Source of the DNA: CAYMQB01 sp964392665
GTDB lineage: Bacteria; Hydrothermota; E44-bin80
DNA length: 42,119 bases
Reading direction: 5' to 3'
Assembly: GCA_964392665.1 (NCBI GenBank)
Contig: CAYMQB010000021.1
Coordinates: 1 to 42,119 of the forward strand
A program made the translations under genes and the position numbers. The notes below the pieces were generated by a model that made no database searches, was not told the origin of the DNA, and worked only from the letters and a program-made list of their open reading frames with translations. Position 1 is the stretch's first letter, and the number at the start of each line of letters is the position of its first letter. Below are positions 7,586 to 15,145 of this stretch, piece after piece.

Positions 7586-8554
7586 TTACAGTAGAAGTTC
7601 CGCTATCTGAACTGCATTGGTTGCCGCACCCTTACGAATGTTGTCTCCGGTAATCCACATAGAGATTCCATTGGTGAAAATAGGGTCTTTTCTGATTCGT
7701 CCCACGAATATGTCGTCTTTGTCTTCCGAGAGTAGGGGGTGGGGAAATTCGGCTCTTGAAGGATTATCGTAAAGCTTAACTCCACTGAATTTGTTTAACG
7801 CTTTTCTGATATTTTTCAATGTGAAGCTTTTCCGAGTTTGAATTGTAGCGGAGACAGAGTGAGCAAATCTGACGGGAACTCTTGCACAGGTTGCGGTAAC
7901 ATTGATACTTTTGTCGGAAAGTATTTTTTGTGTTTCCATTAACATTTTTCTTTCTTCGCTCGAGTATCCCGTTTTAAGCGCTCTTCCAATATGTGGAATG
8001 ACGTTTCTATGGATTTGGAACGGGAAAGACGAAGGTTTTGTTCTTTTTCTATCAAGGTCAGCGAGTGCTTCTCTTCCTGCTCCAGAGACTGATTGGTATG
8101 TGGAAGCGATAATTCTCTTTATACCCCATTTTCTATAGATAGGGAATAAGGGTAAGAGCATAATGATGGTAGAACAATTAGGATTTGCAATAATGCCTTT
8201 GTTCTTTTTTATTGCCCCTGGATTTATCTCCGGAATAATCAGGGGGATGCACTTATCCTCTCTGAATGCAGGACTATTGTCTATTACCGTTGCTCCGTTT
8301 TTGACGAAAAGTTGTGCAAACTTTTTTGGTATAACGGTACCTGCTGAGAAAAAAGTAATATCGGTATGCGGAATTAGAGAAGGCGTTAGGGTATTAACAG
8401 ACAATTTCCTTTTTCTGAAATACTCTGTTTTTTTTCCCTTACCTGTTGCAAAAAGGTAAAGTTTTCGAACGGGAAAATTTCTTTCCTCGAGAACTGTAAG
8501 GATTTTCTCGCCCACAAGCCCGGTGGCACCAACAATTGCTACACTTTTTCCCAT
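7586..8554 (-). CDS. asd: aspartate-semialdehyde dehydrogenase
   Basis: This 322-residue enzyme should reduce aspartyl phosphate to aspartate semialdehyde with NADPH, the branch point to lysine/diaminopimelate, threonine and methionine. Residues SVAIVGATGLVGEKIL form the NADP-binding loop. The catalytic cysteine is C127 in ANPNCSTI, and YQSVSGAGREAL is the ASADH signature. N-acetylglutamyl-phosphate reductase is a distant relative, but the LEERNFP stretch after the glycine loop and the SGAG motif favour ASADH. The start codon lies inside the upstream GlmU-like gene (16-nt overlap), so translation is probably coupled. Confidence 0.92.
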   Translation of the reverse strand: MGKSVAIVGATGLVGEKILTVLEERNFPVRKLYLFATGKGKKTEYFRKRKLSVNTLTPSLIPHTDITFFSAGTVIPKKFAQLFVKNGATVIDNSPAFREDKCIPLIIPEINPGAIKKNKGIIANPNCSTIIMLLPLFPIYRKWGIKRIIASTYQSVSGAGREALADLDRKRTKPSSFPFQIHRNVIPHIGRALKTGYSSEERKMLMETQKILSDKSINVTATCARVPVRFAHSVSATIQTRKSFTLKNIRKALNKFSGVKLYDNPSRAEFPHPLLSEDKDDIFVGRIRKDPIFTNGISMWITGDNIRKGAATNAVQIAELLL

Positions 8555-9747
8555 ACTCTCTCGGGTTCTGTGAGTGCAAAAATTTCCTTCATCATCTGCT
8601 TATAATCGTCACTTATTCGCACGTTTCTTCTCTGCATAACCCTTGCAGCCGTTTCTATCGAATCTTCGAGTTTGTATGTACTGAATTTTCGTTTTCCTCC
8701 CCAGCAGAAGGATGGAACAAACTTTGGAGGGAATCCTTCACCGAATATATTGGCAAAAAAGCCAACAATAGCACCTGTGTTTATTACGGTATTTATTGCT
8801 GTTTTTGAATGATCACCAATAAACGTTCCGACAAATGTTAAACCGGTCTTAACCGGTTTATTGCGAATATAAACGGTAACTTCTTTGTAATTGTTCTTAA
8901 GGTCGCTATTGTTCGTATCTGCGCCGATATTTACCCACTCTCCAATGTAGGAATGCCCCATGAATCCGTCGTGCTGTTTATTGGAAAAACCCTGAAATAT
9001 GGACGATGAGATTTCACCACCTATCTTGCATACATCTCCAATAGATGTTGGCCCGTATATTCTTGCGCCTGCCTTTATTAGGGATTGTTTTCCGATATAA
9101 AGAGGGCCCTTTAAGAAACTGTTAGCCATTACAATTGCAGCTTTGTCGATAACAATTGGTCCGTCAGTTGCATCGAGGACCGTTCCGGCCATTACGATTG
9201 CTTTATCATCTATATGTATTCCCTGTTTTCCAAGCGATTTGAAGTTACTTATACGCGGAATTTTTTGACCGAACAGAGCAAACTCGCCTTCTATTTCACT
9301 GGCATTGGAGCTCAAAAGGTCCCAGGGATATTCAACGGTTTTTGCAGAAATTTCCTCTTTAGCCAAACCATCGAAATCTCTTGCTTCGAGTCTTTTCAAG
9401 AATTCGGCACCATTTCCAACCTTTGCTGCAACGAGCGTTTCATTTGAGAAGAACAATTTCTCTTCACTTGAGGATATCGAGGATTTAACGGATTCATCTG
9501 GGACCAATCTCCCATTGATAAAAAGGGCAGATTCGGTGGAAATTTCGTGGCAGGTTCTAATTGTCTTATCCGAGAATATCTTCTCGATGTATGACCTTGT
9601 TTTGATAAAAGGATTCTCGGTTGGGAAAAAATGAAGAATTTTTTGTTTTATTGTGGTGGTTCCTGTTATTAGTTCGAACACAGGTCTTGAAAGTGTCAGG
9701 GGAAAAAAGTTTTTATATTTTTCATCCTCAAAAATGCATATATTCAT
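8539..9747 (-). CDS. GlmU-like sugar nucleotidyltransferase with left-handed beta helix
   Basis: This 402-residue protein resembles the alternative bacterial GlmU group. The N-terminal domain starts MNICIFEDEKYKNFFPLTLSRPVFEL, a variant of the family's opening rather than the classical GlmU pyrophosphorylase loop. The C-terminal half (from about residue 190) is a hexapeptide-repeat beta helix, for example GPTSIGDVCKIGG, IFQGFSNKQHDGFMGHSYIG and VNIGADTNN. It would acetylate glucosamine-1-phosphate and couple it to UTP for peptidoglycan and lipid A, or do one of these steps. The frame is open 44 codons further upstream, but that part covers the promoter and is not family-like; the ATG at 9747 is preferred. 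It heads the operon with asd and the aminotransferase. Confidence 0.85.
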   Translation of the reverse strand: MNICIFEDEKYKNFFPLTLSRPVFELITGTTTIKQKILHFFPTENPFIKTRSYIEKIFSDKTIRTCHEISTESALFINGRLVPDESVKSSISSSEEKLFFSNETLVAAKVGNGAEFLKRLEARDFDGLAKEEISAKTVEYPWDLLSSNASEIEGEFALFGQKIPRISNFKSLGKQGIHIDDKAIVMAGTVLDATDGPIVIDKAAIVMANSFLKGPLYIGKQSLIKAGARIYGPTSIGDVCKIGGEISSSIFQGFSNKQHDGFMGHSYIGEWVNIGADTNNSDLKNNYKEVTVYIRNKPVKTGLTFVGTFIGDHSKTAINTVINTGAIVGFFANIFGEGFPPKFVPSFCWGGKRKFSTYKLEDSIETAARVMQRRNVRISDDYKQMMKEIFALTEPERVWEKV

Positions 9748-9759
9748 AATATGTTTTGG

Positions 9760-9788
9760 TATATAACATATAAATATTGAATCGTCAA
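9760..9788 (-). promoter_or_regulatory. promoter of the GlmU-like/asd/aminotransferase operon
   Basis: On the minus strand TTGACG (9788-9783) and TATATA (9765-9760) are 17 nt apart. The ATG at 9747 is only 12 nt from the -10 box, predicting an mRNA leader of about 5 nt and no room for a Shine-Dalgarno. Confidence 0.65.
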
Positions 9789-9861
9789 GGAAAAATGAAA
9801 TAGTTAAGTGTGAAAATTTGGCTTTAGCCTGGAAATTGGAATTTATTTTTGCACATTTTCC

Positions 9862-9890
9862 TTGACTTTTTCGTATCAATCCATTATGTT
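9862..9890 (+). promoter_or_regulatory. promoter of nadB
   Basis: TTGACT (9862-9867) and TATGTT (9885-9890) are separated by 17 nt. The start site should lie near 9897, giving a leader of about 78 nt that contains a short ORF and a hairpin. Confidence 0.7.
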
Positions 9891-9926
9891 TAATTAAGAA
9901 TGCATAAAAAAGGAGAATGCTGAAAA

Positions 9927-9974
9927 ATGCCTGCTTTCGGTTTTCATAAGCCGAACAGGTTTAATTTTGTATAG
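9927..9974 (+). promoter_or_regulatory. candidate 15-codon leader ORF and hairpin before nadB
   Basis: ATG at 9927 follows AAGGAG (9910-9915) by 11 nt and reads MPAFGFHKPNRFNFV, ending at TAG 9972-9974 directly before the nadB ATG at 9975. The ORF contains a hairpin: CCTG and TTCGG (9930-9940) pair with CCGAACAGG (9951-9959), with a 2-nt bulge. nadB has no Shine-Dalgarno of its own, so termination-reinitiation coupling is plausible. An alternative ATG at 9917 is only 1 nt from the AAGGAG. Confidence 0.45.
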
Positions 9975-11576
9975 ATGATAAAGTGTGATTTTCTTGTAAT
10001 TGGTACAGGTATTGCAGGATTAACATTTGCACATAAGGCTGCCAAGGAAGGTAGTGTCGTTATTGTCACAAAGAAGGAAAAGAGCGATGCTAATACAAAC
10101 TATGCTCAGGGGGGGATAGCAAGCGTTTTTTCTCCAAAGGATAGTTTTGAGTTGCACATTGAAGATACCTTGAATGCAGGAGCCGGATTGTGCCACAGGA
10201 ATGTAGTTGAAATAGTCGTTAAAGAAGGTCCCACTCTTGTTGAAGAATTGATAGATTGGGGTGTGAAATTTACTACAACCTTATCTCAGAAAGGGAAGAA
10301 GGTTTTCGACCTTGGAATGGAAGGAGGGCATTCAAGAAGAAGGATTGTTCACTCAGATGATTTGACGGGTAAAACCATAGAGAATGCACTCCTGGAAGCA
10401 GTAAAGACGGACCGTGAAGTAAGATTGCTTGAGAATCACACTGCGGTGGATTTAATCCTTGATACATCAGGCAATCGGAGAAGATGTATTGGTGCTTATA
10501 TTTTCGAGAATAAAACTGAAAAAATCCAAAAGATACATTCACGTATAACTTTCGTTGCAACCGGCGGAGGAGGACAGTTGTATATACATACAACGAACCC
10601 CTCTATTGCAACAGGGGATGGTATTGCAATGTCTTTCAGGATCGGTGTCCCTATAGCCAATATGGAATTTATCCAGTTTCATCCTACTTCACTTTATGAA
10701 AAGGAAATACCTGAAAGGGCATTCCTTATCTCTGAAAGCGTTAGAGGGGAGGGAGCAGTCCTTAAGACAATAAGTGGTGATTCGTTTATGAACAACTACC
10801 ATCCAATGAAGTCACTTGCACCGCGGGACGTCGTTGCGCGAGCGATGGATTCGGAATTAAAAAAGCGTGGTGACGACTATGTAGTGCTGGATACCGGACC
10901 AATCGGAATGAAAAAATTCAAGATGCGTTTTCCAAATATTTATGCTACACTCTGCGAAAAAGGGATATTTCCTGAAAGCAAGTTGATTCCGGTTGTTCCT
11001 GCTGCACACTATTTATGTGGCGGTATCGTTTCGGACATAAATGGTAGGACCCCACTTAGCGGGTTGTATACTGCCGGTGAGGCTTCCTTTACGGGGCTTC
11101 ATGGAGCAAACAGACTTGCAAGTAATTCTCTTCTTGAAGCCCTTGTTTTTTCTGAGCGAGCGTTTAGAAGTGCAAAAAGGGATTTGAAGAAATTCAAGTT
11201 TGTTTCGACAGAAATCGCAACATTCGGTAAGAACGGAAAGAGGAGAATAGAGAAAAATATAGTGTATCATAATAGTGATGTATTAAAAAGTACAATGCGC
11301 GACTATGTTGGAATAGTGAGAAAAGAAGGGAGACTGATTGAAGCCTTGAAAAGAATCAGAATAATCAAGCAGGAGGTGAATTATATTTTTGAGAATTCAA
11401 AAGTCTCTTCGGAGATTATTGAATTGAGAAATATTGTACAGGTAGCTGAACTTATCACTTACTCAGCGCTTATGAGGAAAGAGTCAAGAGGACTACATTA
11501 TATTCTCGATTATCCGGAGAAGGATGACAAAAAGTGGAAAAAAGACACAATTTTGGCTTCATCAAGCTTTAGGTGA
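9975..11576 (+). CDS. nadB: L-aspartate oxidase
   Basis: This 533-residue flavoprotein oxidises L-aspartate to iminoaspartate, the first step of de novo NAD synthesis in partnership with quinolinate synthase NadA. The N-terminus DFLVIGTGIAGLTFAHKAA is the FAD-binding dinucleotide fold, and NYAQGGIASVF is a family motif. The active-site region includes EFIQFHPTSLY and SESVRGEGAVL, and AAHYLCGGI with GLYTAGEASFTGLHGANRLASNSLLE is the second FAD-binding part shared with succinate dehydrogenase flavoproteins. The opening motif and AAHYLCGGI favour NadB over SdhA. nadA and nadC are not in the window. Translation start is discussed with the leader ORF. Confidence 0.95.
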   Translation: MIKCDFLVIGTGIAGLTFAHKAAKEGSVVIVTKKEKSDANTNYAQGGIASVFSPKDSFELHIEDTLNAGAGLCHRNVVEIVVKEGPTLVEELIDWGVKFTTTLSQKGKKVFDLGMEGGHSRRRIVHSDDLTGKTIENALLEAVKTDREVRLLENHTAVDLILDTSGNRRRCIGAYIFENKTEKIQKIHSRITFVATGGGGQLYIHTTNPSIATGDGIAMSFRIGVPIANMEFIQFHPTSLYEKEIPERAFLISESVRGEGAVLKTISGDSFMNNYHPMKSLAPRDVVARAMDSELKKRGDDYVVLDTGPIGMKKFKMRFPNIYATLCEKGIFPESKLIPVVPAAHYLCGGIVSDINGRTPLSGLYTAGEASFTGLHGANRLASNSLLEALVFSERAFRSAKRDLKKFKFVSTEIATFGKNGKRRIEKNIVYHNSDVLKSTMRDYVGIVRKEGRLIEALKRIRIIKQEVNYIFENSKVSSEIIELRNIVQVAELITYSALMRKESRGLHYILDYPEKDDKKWKKDTILASSSFR

Positions 11577-11652
11577 AAGTCAGGATTGTCAAGTGCGAAA
11601 TGCTAATGTAAGAACAAGGTAGTATAAGGGAAAACAAAAAAGGGAGGAAGAA

Positions 11653-11949
11653 ATGGAAATTTCGATTACATCCAGGCATTTTAAGATATCCGATAAGCTA
11701 AAAGCAGTGATAGAAGCAGAATTTGAAAAACTCACCAAATATACAGATAGGATAATCGATGCTAATGTAATCCTCGAGGAAAACAGAAAGAGAAAATCGG
11801 TGGAGATAAAACTGAAGGTTGACAAATCAGTTATTACTGCAAAAGAGGAGGATTATGACTTGACAAAGGCAATCGAAGGAGGGATTTCCAAGATAGAGAG
11901 TAGAGTAAAAAAGCATATTGGAAAATATCACAGGAGAAGGAAAGGATGA
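11653..11949 (+). CDS. hpf: ribosome hibernation-promoting factor (short HPF/YfiA)
   Basis: This 98-residue protein of the HPF/RaiA/YfiA family binds the decoding region of the 30S subunit in slow or starved cells. MEISITSRHFKISDKLKAVIEAEFEKLTKY is the typical first strand and helix, followed by the two-strand middle and a basic C-terminal helix ending KYHRRRKG. It is the short form, lacking the dimerisation domain that makes 100S ribosomes by itself. GGGAGG lies 6 nt before the ATG. Its stop overlaps the hprK start (ATGA). The hpf-hprK order is common in bacteria, often after rpoN, which is absent here. Confidence 0.92.
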   Translation: MEISITSRHFKISDKLKAVIEAEFEKLTKYTDRIIDANVILEENRKRKSVEIKLKVDKSVITAKEEDYDLTKAIEGGISKIESRVKKHIGKYHRRRKG

Positions 11950-12935
11950 AATTCAGAAAGAATACACTTACGGTTAGTGAACTCATCAAGGAAAAGAAAG
12001 AAGAATTAATGTTTACGCTTTTAGCTGGTAAGAAAGGTATCAAGAGAGAAATCACATCCAATTTTCTTTCCTGCCCGGGGTTATTATTAAGTGGATATAA
12101 AAAGCACTTCAATGCAGACGCTGTACAGATTCTCGGAGAACAGGAAATGTCATTTTTATCTCAATTGAATGCCGGAAGCTTTAAGAAGTCACTGGAGCTT
12201 CTCTTGAGTTATAAAATTCCGTGTATTATTGTGTGTAATGAAATCAAAACTCCTGCCTATCTCATAAAGTTGTGCAGAAAATGTCAGGTTCCGTTGTTGG
12301 AAAGCAGGCTAAGAAAGTGTGACATCGTTCATCAAATATTCGACTATGTGGAGATGAAGACTGCACCATATGTTTACAAACATGCAACCCTTGTTGATGT
12401 ATACGGTATTGGGATTCTGTTTACCGGCAAAAGTGGTATCGGTAAAAGTGAGACTGCCCTGGACCTTGTTGCAAGGGGTCATAGGCTTGTTGCCGATGAT
12501 GTCATAAAAATTACAAAGAGAAGGCGAGAAATTCTTATGGGTGAGGGTAAAGAACCAGTTGATTTTTTCCATTCTCACCTGGAAATAAGAGGTTTGGGTA
12601 TCGTTGATCTTACGAAAATTTTTGGCGTTCGAGCAACCAGAGTACAAAAGAGGGTCGAAGTAGAGGTAAACTTGGTGAAATGGGATGAAAAAAGTGATTA
12701 TGAAAGAACTGGACTGCAGGGTAAGACAAAGACAATTCTCGGAGTTGAAATACCTTTAAGAGTTATTCCGCTTGTTCCAGGTAAGAATGTATCGATGATA
12801 TCTGAAATGGTGGCTCTTGAGCACTTACTTAAAATATACGGCTATGATACTCCCATTATGTTCAATAAAATGCTGCTTCGAGTGTTAAGAAAGAAAGGTG
12901 AGAGAATTGCAAAGTTTGATACAGATGTTGAATAG
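11946..12935 (+). CDS. hprK: HPr kinase/phosphorylase
   Basis: This 329-residue protein has the two HprK domains. The N-terminal MurF-like part ends near residue 135. The C-terminal kinase domain has the catalytic histidine H146 (YKHATLVDVYG), the P-loop GKSGIGKS (161-168), GHRLVADD, and the K/P-loop signature LEIRGLGIVDL. It would phosphorylate and dephosphorylate the regulatory serine of HPr in response to ATP, fructose-bisphosphate and phosphate, linking carbon status to transcription or transport. No HPr or PTS gene lies in the window. AAGGA near the end of hpf serves as ribosome site, with 4-nt ATGA coupling. Confidence 0.95.
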   Translation: MKFRKNTLTVSELIKEKKEELMFTLLAGKKGIKREITSNFLSCPGLLLSGYKKHFNADAVQILGEQEMSFLSQLNAGSFKKSLELLLSYKIPCIIVCNEIKTPAYLIKLCRKCQVPLLESRLRKCDIVHQIFDYVEMKTAPYVYKHATLVDVYGIGILFTGKSGIGKSETALDLVARGHRLVADDVIKITKRRREILMGEGKEPVDFFHSHLEIRGLGIVDLTKIFGVRATRVQKRVEVEVNLVKWDEKSDYERTGLQGKTKTILGVEIPLRVIPLVPGKNVSMISEMVALEHLLKIYGYDTPIMFNKMLLRVLRKKGERIAKFDTDVE

Positions 12936-13022
12936 AAATGCTACAATAACCACTATGCAAAAATGGATTAATAGATTATATTCTTTGTAATTGTGTATAG
13001 TTAAATATATATATAATTTTAG

Positions 13023-13373
13023 TTAGCTTACTATTTCTCTAATAAAGTGGGATATTTCATTTGGACTGAAAGGTTTCTCAAAAATATGTATTCTACCATT
13101 GTTAAAATGGCTCAGTCCGCTAACCGAATTGGAAAATAATAGAAAATGACAATTATTAGAACAATGTTCTTTCACTTTTTCGAGAAAACTTTGGATATGA
13201 TTAGAATTTCCAAAATCCCAGATTACGATACAAGGTTCTTGTTTGCTTATTTGCTGCCAGATTTCGTCTTTCTTCCCAAGTTTAAGAAGGTCTATTTCCA
13301 TCTGGTCTATTATTGTGGTCATCTTAAAAATGAAATTCGGATCATCGGATAGCAATATTGCATCTCTTTTCAT
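13023..13373 (-). CDS. stand-alone receiver-like protein
   Basis: This 116-residue protein looks like a diverged CheY-type receiver with no output domain. DAILLSDDPNF resembles the acidic pair after beta-1, CIVIWDFGN (D in beta-3) the phosphorylation site, LLFSNS the Ser/Thr strand, and FEKPFSPNEISHFIREI the conserved K-P of beta-5 and the last helix. The frame is open 70 codons upstream, but that part is not domain-like; ATG 13373 follows GAGAG and is preferred. Just upstream an 8-codon ORF (MKMPREKL, 13396-13370) ends in ATGA over this start. No histidine kinase is nearby. Confidence 0.65.
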   Translation of the reverse strand: MKRDAILLSDDPNFIFKMTTIIDQMEIDLLKLGKKDEIWQQISKQEPCIVIWDFGNSNHIQSFLEKVKEHCSNNCHFLLFSNSVSGLSHFNNGRIHIFEKPFSPNEISHFIREIVS

Positions 13374-13506
13374 AGTTTCTCTCTCGGCATCTTCATTGCT
13401 ATTATTATATGCAAAATTTGTGCCAAGAAGGCTGGATGCAGGAAAAGGATTGCTATCGAGTAAGTGCTTATGATGTAGTATTTTACAAATGAATAGTCGA
13501 AAGATT

Positions 13507-13534
13507 TTTACAGTTTTGAAAAATATAGTAAAAT
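13507..13534 (+). promoter_or_regulatory. possible promoter of rimO
   Basis: TTTACA (13507-13512) and TAAAAT (13529-13534) are 16 nt apart, 50 nt before the rimO ATG. The leader has no clear Shine-Dalgarno. Confidence 0.4.
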
Positions 13535-13584
13535 AGTAGGAAAATAATGAGTAAAATGTTTTACAATTATTCGCATTTTGCAAA

Positions 13585-14892
13585 ATGAAATTTTATATTA
13601 AAACTCTTGGGTGTTTCAAGAACACAGTGGATAGCGAAATGATTGCAGGTTTACTGAGTAAAAATCATAGGTTGTCGAAGTGTCCAGAAAACGCAGATAT
13701 CATTTTGATAAACACCTGTACATTTGTTGAGGATGCCAGGAAAGAGTCAATTGGAGAAATTCTGCGATTGTGCAAGTTAGAAGATAAGAAAGTCATTGTT
13801 TTTGGGTGCCTTGGGCAGAGATATGGTAAGGAAATTATGGAGGAAATCGAGGAGGTAGATGCGGTTCTTGGAACTTATGCTTTCGGAGACATCGAAGATG
13901 CTATCAGGAGAGTGGTCAAATCTGAAAGGGTGAGTTTAGTAATGAAACCCCCTCGATGGGCTACCGTTGATTATTCAAAAAGGTTACTTAGCGGACCATC
14001 ACATTATGCTTTCGTAAAAATATCGGATGGATGCAACCGTAAATGTAGCTTCTGTATAATTCCTGAAGTTAAGGGATTACTCAGAAGTAGACAAATAGAT
14101 TCCATTGTTAAGGAAGTAGAAACGCTTGTGGGGAAAGGGGTGAAAGAGATTATTCTGATTTCGCAGGATACAACGGATTATGGGATTGATATCTATGCGA
14201 AGAAGCGACTAACTGAACTTCTAAAGCGTCTTATCAAGATCAAGAATTTGACCTGGCTAAGACTTCTGTATAATTATCCCGGTGGACTTAATAAGAGAAT
14301 ACTCGAAATGGTTGCCGAAGAACCAAAAATATGCAGATATATTGATATTCCAATCCAGCATATTTCAAACAACATACTGAAGGCTATGAGAAGAGAAGTG
14401 TCGGGTTCGAGAATAAGAAGACGCATTATGAATATAAGAGAAATGTATTCCGAGATATTTCTTAGAACCACCGTTATTGTTGGTTTTCCAGGTGAAACAG
14501 AAAAACAGTTTGCTGAATTGTGCAAATTTATTCAGGAAGTGAAATTCGAGAGATTAGGTGTTTTCTCATATTCCAGGGAAACCGGGACATATGCATCGAA
14601 GATGAAGGATCAGATTCCTCAAACCGTTAAGGAGGAGAGAAAAAAAGTAATTATGGAAATGCAGAGCAAGGTCAGTTTGGAAAATAATAGAAAATTCATT
14701 GGGAAAACAATGCCGGTTATGATTGATGAAAAAGTAGGAGGGAAGTATCTGTTCGATGGACGGACGGAATTCGACGCTCCTGAAATCGATAACGGTGTCC
14801 TGGTAACAAAAGGAACGGTATCGGTTGGTGACATAGTCCCAGTAAAGATTAGCGATGTTAGTGAATATGATTTGATAGGTGAGATATGTTAA
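13585..14892 (+). CDS. rimO: ribosomal protein uS12 methylthiotransferase
   Basis: This 435-residue radical-SAM enzyme adds a methylthio group to an aspartate of ribosomal protein uS12. The N-terminal methylthiotransferase domain has the cluster cysteines C10, C45 and C75 (TLGCFKN, INTCTFVEDA, VFGCLGQRY). The radical-SAM motif is C150-x3-C154-x2-C157 (DGCNRKCSFC). TVIVGFPGETEKQF and a C-terminal TRAM-like segment complete the family. MiaB is the close paralogue; the KTLGCFKNTVDSE opening and the IPEVKGLLRSR stretch after the second cluster favour RimO. The start has no evident Shine-Dalgarno. It is followed by about 250 nt before gcvT. Confidence 0.92.
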   Translation: MKFYIKTLGCFKNTVDSEMIAGLLSKNHRLSKCPENADIILINTCTFVEDARKESIGEILRLCKLEDKKVIVFGCLGQRYGKEIMEEIEEVDAVLGTYAFGDIEDAIRRVVKSERVSLVMKPPRWATVDYSKRLLSGPSHYAFVKISDGCNRKCSFCIIPEVKGLLRSRQIDSIVKEVETLVGKGVKEIILISQDTTDYGIDIYAKKRLTELLKRLIKIKNLTWLRLLYNYPGGLNKRILEMVAEEPKICRYIDIPIQHISNNILKAMRREVSGSRIRRRIMNIREMYSEIFLRTTVIVGFPGETEKQFAELCKFIQEVKFERLGVFSYSRETGTYASKMKDQIPQTVKEERKKVIMEMQSKVSLENNRKFIGKTMPVMIDEKVGGKYLFDGRTEFDAPEIDNGVLVTKGTVSVGDIVPVKISDVSEYDLIGEIC

Positions 14893-15080
14893 ATGCGGAG
14901 GGTATTCCCAGTTTCAATAACATAGATTCTTCCATAGTTGGTAAGATTTGATTTCTCAGAAGGACACAATTACTTTCCTACAGTGTAAATCCGTGGGTAA
15001 TATTTTTATTGTGGTGATTAGGTTACATCGGTAGGTGTTTAAGCGCGCGTAACCATGGCTAAGATGGTTTAAGTTTTTAC
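14893..15080. other. rimO-gcvT intergenic region
   Basis: No ORF is supported. Short inverted repeats are visible: GGTTAC (15021-15026) with GTAACC (15049-15054), and AACCAT (15051-15056) with ATGGTT (15064-15069), which share bases and could be alternative structures. GATTCTTCCATAGT at about 14925-14938 recurs at 4991-5004. The folds of a glycine riboswitch are not recognisable, and the gcvT promoter lies downstream of these structures. Confidence 0.4.
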
Positions 15081-15109
15081 TTGACTTTTTAGGATAAAAG
15101 AAATATATT
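15081..15109 (+). promoter_or_regulatory. promoter of the gcv cluster
   Basis: TTGACT (15081-15086) and TATATT (15104-15109) are 17 nt apart. The start site would be near 15116, leaving a leader of about 30 nt with GAAGGAGG before the ATG at 15146, too short for a riboswitch. Confidence 0.75.
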
Positions 15110-15145
15110 TGTTTAAATTTTTAGCGAATATGTGAAGGAGGAATT

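Noticed and set aside
9748..9879. 44-residue N-terminal extension of the GlmU-like protein
   Set aside because: It would run through the predicted promoter and is unlike the family; the conserved domain begins at the ATG at 9747.
9917..9949. Ten-codon ORF MLKNACFRFS as the nadB leader peptide
   Set aside because: Its ATG is only 1 nt from AAGGAG; the overlapping ORF at 9927 has a workable spacing and a meaningful stop position.
13374..13583. 70-residue N-terminal extension of the receiver-like protein
   Set aside because: The extension is not domain-like, overlaps the intergenic region facing rimO, and the ATG at 13373 has a better ribosome site.
14893..15145. Glycine riboswitch before gcvT
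   Set aside because: The promoter at 15081-15109 leaves only about 30 nt of leader, and no aptamer-like conserved motifs are seen.
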